Part shown: positions 5,654-8,274 of the stretch, piece after piece
How positions within the stretch are numbered: the stretch's first letter is position 1
Layout of the letters: the number at the start of each line of letters is the position of its first letter
NCBI GenBank assembly: GCA_017476305.1
Contig: JAFVAA010000545.1
Span: forward strand, 1 to 8,274
Reading direction: 5' to 3'
Length of the DNA stretch: 8,274 nucleotides
From: Lachnospiraceae bacterium
GTDB lineage: Bacteria; Bacillota; Clostridia; Lachnospirales; Lachnospiraceae
Notes under the pieces: generated by a model
What the model was told of the DNA's origin: nothing
The model's database searches: none
The model's input: only the letters and a program-made list of their open reading frames with translations
Position numbers and translations under genes: made by a program

Positions 5654-7627
5654 ATGAATCATTTGAAAAATCAAACCAGCCCATATTTACTGCAGCACGC
5701 AGAGAACCCGGTCGATTGGTTCCCGTGGTGTGAGGAGGCATTTGCTTTAGCAGAGAAAGAGAATAAGCCGGTGTTTTTAAGCATCGGCTACAGTACCTGT
5801 CACTGGTGTCATGTGATGGCACATGAAAGTTTTGAGGATGCGGAAATTGCGGCGATTTTAAATCAGTATTTTATTTGTATCAAGGTAGATAAAGAAGAAA
5901 GACCGGATATTGACTACATTTATATGGAGGCATGTCAGGCATTTACCGGAAGCGGTGGATGGCCTGCGACGCTTTTTTTGACTCCGGAGAAAAAACCTTT
6001 TTTTGCCGGAACATACTTTCCGAAGCATTCCATGTATGGGAGAATTGGCTTAAAGGAGCTTCTTTTCGTCATTCATGAAAAGTGGATGACAGACAGAGAT
6101 ACGATTATGCAAAGCTCGGAAGAAATCACACTTTTATTAAACAGAAATCAGGACGGAAGGTCCGGGGATTTTGAAACGGGTTCTTTCCTTCAAAAAGCTT
6201 ATCAGATGTATTCTCTAAATTTCGATAAAAGGTATGGAGGCTTTGGAACTGCTCCCAAATTTCCGACACCACATCAGTATTTGTTTTTAATGCGGTATTA
6301 TGAAAAGACCGGTAAAAAGGATGCATTGAAAATGGCAGAAAAATCATTGTACCGGATGTATCTGGGAGGACTTTTTGATCACATTGGCGGAGGCTTTTGC
6401 AGATATTCCACCGATCAGAGCTTTTTGATTCCACATTTTGAAAAAATGCTTTATGATAATGCGCTGTTGATTTTAGCGTACAGTAAGGCATATCAGCTGA
6501 CAAAAAAGGAGTGCTTTCTGGAAATTGCGAAGAAGACGGCAGATTATATTTTGCAGGAAATGACAGACTTAGAGGGTGGATTTTACAGTGCACAGGATGC
6601 AGACAGTGAAGGAGAGGAAGGAAAATATTATCTTTTTGAACCATCTGAAATAGAGACCGTACTTGGAGAAAAAGAAGGAGAAGCATTTAACCAATATTAC
6701 GATATTACGGAAGGGGGAAATTTTGAAGGAAAAAACATTCCGAATCTTTTAAAGCAGCACGAGCCAAATAGGGATTTTTCCGCTTCTTTGAAGAAGCTTT
6801 ACCGGTATCGCAAAAGCAGATGTTCCCTTTCTACAGATGATAAAATCCTGACCAGCTGGAATGGACTGATGATAGCTGCTCTTTCTCATTTATACCGTAT
6901 TACGAGAATGAAAACGTATCTGAATGCTGCCGTAAAAGCAGAAGCATTTATAGAAGCAAGGGTGTGTGAAGGCTCTGTGCTTTTTGTGAGCTATAAAAGT
7001 GGCAAACATGGGGAAAAGGGATTTTTAAATGATTATGCAAATATTATTTATGGTCTGATCGGTTTGTATGAAGCAGCTTTGGATTTGAATTTTTTGAAAA
7101 AGGCACTTCGATTTTGTGAAAAAGTCATGACGGATTTTTATGATGAAAAGCATGGTGGATTTTTCCTTTATGGAGAAGAAAATGAAAAAATGATTCTGCG
7201 ACCGAAGGAACTATATGACGGTGCGATGCCAAGCGGAAATGCGGTCATGTCGTACAATCTGATCCGGTTATCTTTTATTACGAAGCAGGAGAGGTGGAAG
7301 GAGTATGCCGAAAGACAGTTTCGCTTTGCCTATGAAAATATCAGGGAATATCCGATGGGATATGGCATGCATTTATTGGCACTTTTAGATGTTTTTACTG
7401 CACCGGATGAGGTAACGATTGTAATGGATGGAACGAAATTGCCGGAAAAGCTTTCCTGCAATATTCCGTTAGATACCGTGATCCGCATTTTAGAATCTCC
7501 GAATGAGGAGTACCCGCTTAAGGATGATAAAACCACATTTTATGTATGTCGGGGATTTGCGTGCAGGCCGCCGGTAAACCGGATGGATGAAGCTTATCGT
7601 TTCCTTTATAGTGAACGACAAAAGTAA
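5654..7627 (+). CDS. YyaL/SPATA20-type thioredoxin domain protein (DUF255)
   Basis: Full-length member (657 residues) of the family that includes B. subtilis YyaL and mammalian SPATA20. The N-terminal thioredoxin-like domain is very well conserved: [17 protein letters not shown] (6-22), the redox motif C49-H-W-C52, [11 protein letters not shown] (77-87) and the [13 protein letters not shown] loop (99-111) with Pro104. The rest matches the alpha/alpha six-hairpin-like domain: [23 protein letters not shown] near 242, [15 protein letters not shown] near 310-325, [11 protein letters not shown] and [10 protein letters not shown] near 522. The C-terminal CRGFACRPP (near 632) is also typical. There is no signal peptide, so the protein is cytoplasmic. 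The biochemical role of the family is not settled; disulfide chemistry or sugar-linked activity has been proposed from the fold. The start has GGGAG at 5641-5645, 8 nt before the ATG. It has its own promoter, and a strong inverted repeat spans its stop codon. Confidence 0.95.
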   Translation: MNHLKNQTSPYLLQHAENPVDWFPWCEEAFALAEKENKPVFLSIGYSTCHWCHVMAHESFEDAEIAAILNQYFICIKVDKEERPDIDYIYMEACQAFTGSGGWPATLFLTPEKKPFFAGTYFPKHSMYGRIGLKELLFVIHEKWMTDRDTIMQSSEEITLLLNRNQDGRSGDFETGSFLQKAYQMYSLNFDKRYGGFGTAPKFPTPHQYLFLMRYYEKTGKKDALKMAEKSLYRMYLGGLFDHIGGGFCRYSTDQSFLIPHFEKMLYDNALLILAYSKAYQLTKKECFLEIAKKTADYILQEMTDLEGGFYSAQDADSEGEEGKYYLFEPSEIETVLGEKEGEAFNQYYDITEGGNFEGKNIPNLLKQHEPNRDFSASLKKLYRYRKSRCSLSTDDKILTSWNGLMIAALSHLYRITRMKTYLNAAVKAEAFIEARVCEGSVLFVSYKSGKHGEKGFLNDYANIIYGLIGLYEAALDLNFLKKALRFCEKVMTDFYDEKHGGFFLYGEENEKMILRPKELYDGAMPSGNAVMSYNLIRLSFITKQERWKEYAERQFRFAYENIREYPMGYGMHLLALLDVFTAPDEVTIVMDGTKLPEKLSCNIPLDTVIRILESPNEEYPLKDDKTTFYVCRGFACRPPVNRMDEAYRFLYSERQK

Positions 7628-7645
7628 TTTGCCGTTCACTATAAA
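7605..7645 (+). repeat. Long inverted repeat with the stop codon in its loop
   Basis: TTTATAGTGAACG (7605-7617) and CGTTCACTATAAA (7633-7645) are exact complements (13 bp). After one A/C mismatch, CAAA (7619-7622) pairs with TTTG (7628-7631). The stop codon TAA (7625-7627) lies in the 5-nt loop. No T-run follows, so it could protect the mRNA 3' end or act as a weak terminator. Confidence 0.6.
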
Positions 7646-7716
7646 CGCTTCGCGATGATGCTATAAAATATGTAAAGAATTTGCAAAGAATTTTTGCTGT
7701 GCTGATGGAATTCTGC

Positions 7717-7744
7717 TTGATTTTTTCAGGAAAAATGATAAGAT
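7717..7744 (+). promoter_or_regulatory. Promoter upstream of the decayed genes
   Basis: TTGATT (7717-7722) and TAAGAT (7739-7744) are 16 nt apart, with an extended TGa just before the -10. The downstream region holds only gene remnants, so this may be a leftover promoter. Confidence 0.4.
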
Positions 7745-7792
7745 TTATTTTATTCAAATTGATTTTAATAAAATGAATTTTAATTAAATTGA

Positions 7793-8052
7793 TTGAAGCT
7801 TATGATGTTCGGAATGGTGATATCAGTTTCTGGCAAAAGGTGCCTCAGCAACAAGTGCTTCGGGATGGAGGAGTATTATGAAAAAGCAGTCAAGCCAAAT
7901 CTTCATGCTTTTATGGGAAAGGTATTTGAGGATATGTGCAGATATTTTACTTTAAAGGAAGGAACCACCGGAGGACTTGACTGTTTTCTGACAGAGACAG
8001 GTGGATGGTGGGGAACGGAGCTTTTAGAGGATTCTGCCTTTTACAGATATGA
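7793..8052 (+). pseudogene. Remnant of a DUF234-type ATPase (C-terminal domain), frameshifted
   Basis: The frame from 7865 reads MEEYYEKAVKPNLHAFMGKV and continues FEDMCRYFTL, then GGWWGTELL. This matches the DUF234 domain found C-terminal to archaeal-type AAA ATPases (usual pattern: acidic linker, P-L-x-x-Y/F-M-G-x-V-F-E-x-x-C-R, then G-x-W-W-G). A probable upstream piece, YQFLAKGASATSASG, is encoded in another frame at 7821-7865, preceded in that frame by a stop at 7818. The two join if about four bases are restored near 7865. The whole ATPase N-terminus (Walker motifs) is absent, and the acidic/lysine core expected after WWG is missing. The continuous frame 7793-8179 is thus not a genuine protein. 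What remains is a relic, probably inactive. Assignment rests on pattern recognition of one block of about 40 residues. Confidence 0.6.
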
Positions 8053-8190
8053 AAAAAAGATTTTGAAGATAATCTTCAGGATGAATGTGTTGTTGCATCA
8101 ATGTCAGAATATATTATTACTTGCAATGTCAGGGATTTTACCCAAAAATGGTTTTACTTTCGTCTTGTTTCAAAATTGAAAAATAAATTG
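8053..8190 (+). pseudogene. Remnant of a PIN-domain (VapC-like) protein C-terminus
   Basis: In a frame different from that of the preceding relic, bases 8053-8145 encode KKDFEDNLQDECVVASMSEY followed by IITCNVRDFTQ. This resembles the C-terminal part of PIN-domain toxins, whose usual form is DFEDALQ, then about ten residues, then YIVTRNVKDF. The block carries acidic metal-site residues (DFED) and the T-x-N-x-x-D/F turn, with Arg replaced by Cys. Downstream of FTQ the reading frame (KWFYFRLVSK) no longer resembles the family and runs into the terminator at 8192, so the original 3' end is lost or frameshifted. No start codon or ribosome site is present, and no antitoxin gene is seen next to it. 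The end coordinate is approximate. Confidence 0.5.
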
Positions 8191-8191
8191 C

Positions 8192-8240
8192 AAAAAATAT
8201 CAAGTTATTTCACCAAAAAGAAATAACTTGATATTTTTTT
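8192..8240 (+). terminator. Strong intrinsic terminator, 20-bp stem
   Basis: Bases 8192-8211 and 8220-8239 are exact reverse complements (20 bp) with an 8-nt loop and a T7 run at 8234-8240. The left arm begins with A6, so it can terminate in both directions. It ends the decayed-gene region. Confidence 0.9.
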
Positions 8241-8256
8241 AAAACTAATCTATACT
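8228..8256 (+). promoter_or_regulatory. Promoter reading out of the window, -35 inside terminator
   Basis: TTGATA (8228-8233) lies in the right arm of the terminator stem. TATACT (8251-8256) follows after exactly 17 nt. The predicted start near 8263 would serve a gene beyond the window end. Confidence 0.55.
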
Positions 8257-8274
8257 GAAAGTGGAACAACTACA

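Noticed and set aside
6126..6686. Minus-strand 186-codon open frame
   Set aside because: It is entirely antisense to the conserved middle of the YyaL-type gene and encodes no recognisable protein.
7674..7693. Tandem 9-bp direct repeat AAAGAATTT, 11-bp period
   Set aside because: Two short A/T-rich copies are expected by chance in this composition; no iteron array or origin follows.
7745..7792. A/T-rich near-palindromic stretch before the ATPase relic
   Set aside because: The symmetry is imperfect and the composition is almost purely A/T, so it is not good evidence for an attachment site or insertion boundary.

Overview
The window reads as chromosomal DNA from a low-to-moderate-GC anaerobic Firmicute, most likely Clostridia and probably Lachnospiraceae. 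The evidence is strong GGAGG-type ribosome sites 5-9 nt before most starts, TTGATA/TATAAT and TGn-TATAAT promoters, an aldo/keto reductase carrying two 4Fe-4S motifs, and the family types present. The genus call is inference. All intact genes lie on the + strand.

Layout. (1) 1-3196 is a nitrogen/amino-acid block. It holds the end of a PII signal protein (its true N-terminus may lie outside the window), then an APC-type amino acid permease 14-59 nt downstream depending on start choice, then a 172-nt gap, then an ornithine-cyclodeaminase/mu-crystallin family protein of the type databases call tyramine oxidase subunit B. (2) 3244-4509 is an aldo/keto reductase with a C-terminal ferredoxin-like domain. 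It has its own promoter and a leader that can form two mutually exclusive hairpins. (3) 4570-5413 is a more A+T-rich two-gene unit with its own promoter: an unrecognised 84-residue protein overlapping by 23 nt a 163-residue protein with a retropepsin-like IDTGAD active-site motif. This pair is the best candidate for something undescribed. (4) 5414-5653 is a structured intergenic region with three successive hairpins bracketed by two extended -10 promoters. (5) 5654-7627 is a full-length YyaL/SPATA20-type protein (thioredoxin-like domain plus six-hairpin-like domain). A long inverted repeat has the stop codon in its loop. (6) 7628-8274 has no intact gene. A plausible promoter leads into frameshifted remnants of a DUF234-type ATPase and of a PIN-domain (VapC-like) protein. 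A 20-bp terminator hairpin follows, and a promoter whose -35 lies in that terminator fires out of the window.

How the genes relate. The first three could form a nitrogen-sensing, amino-acid uptake and amino-acid/imino-acid oxidoreduction set, but only the first two are close enough to be confidently co-transcribed. The aldo/keto reductase, the retropepsin pair and the YyaL homologue each appear to be separate transcription units. No tRNA, rRNA, CRISPR array or intact mobile element was seen.
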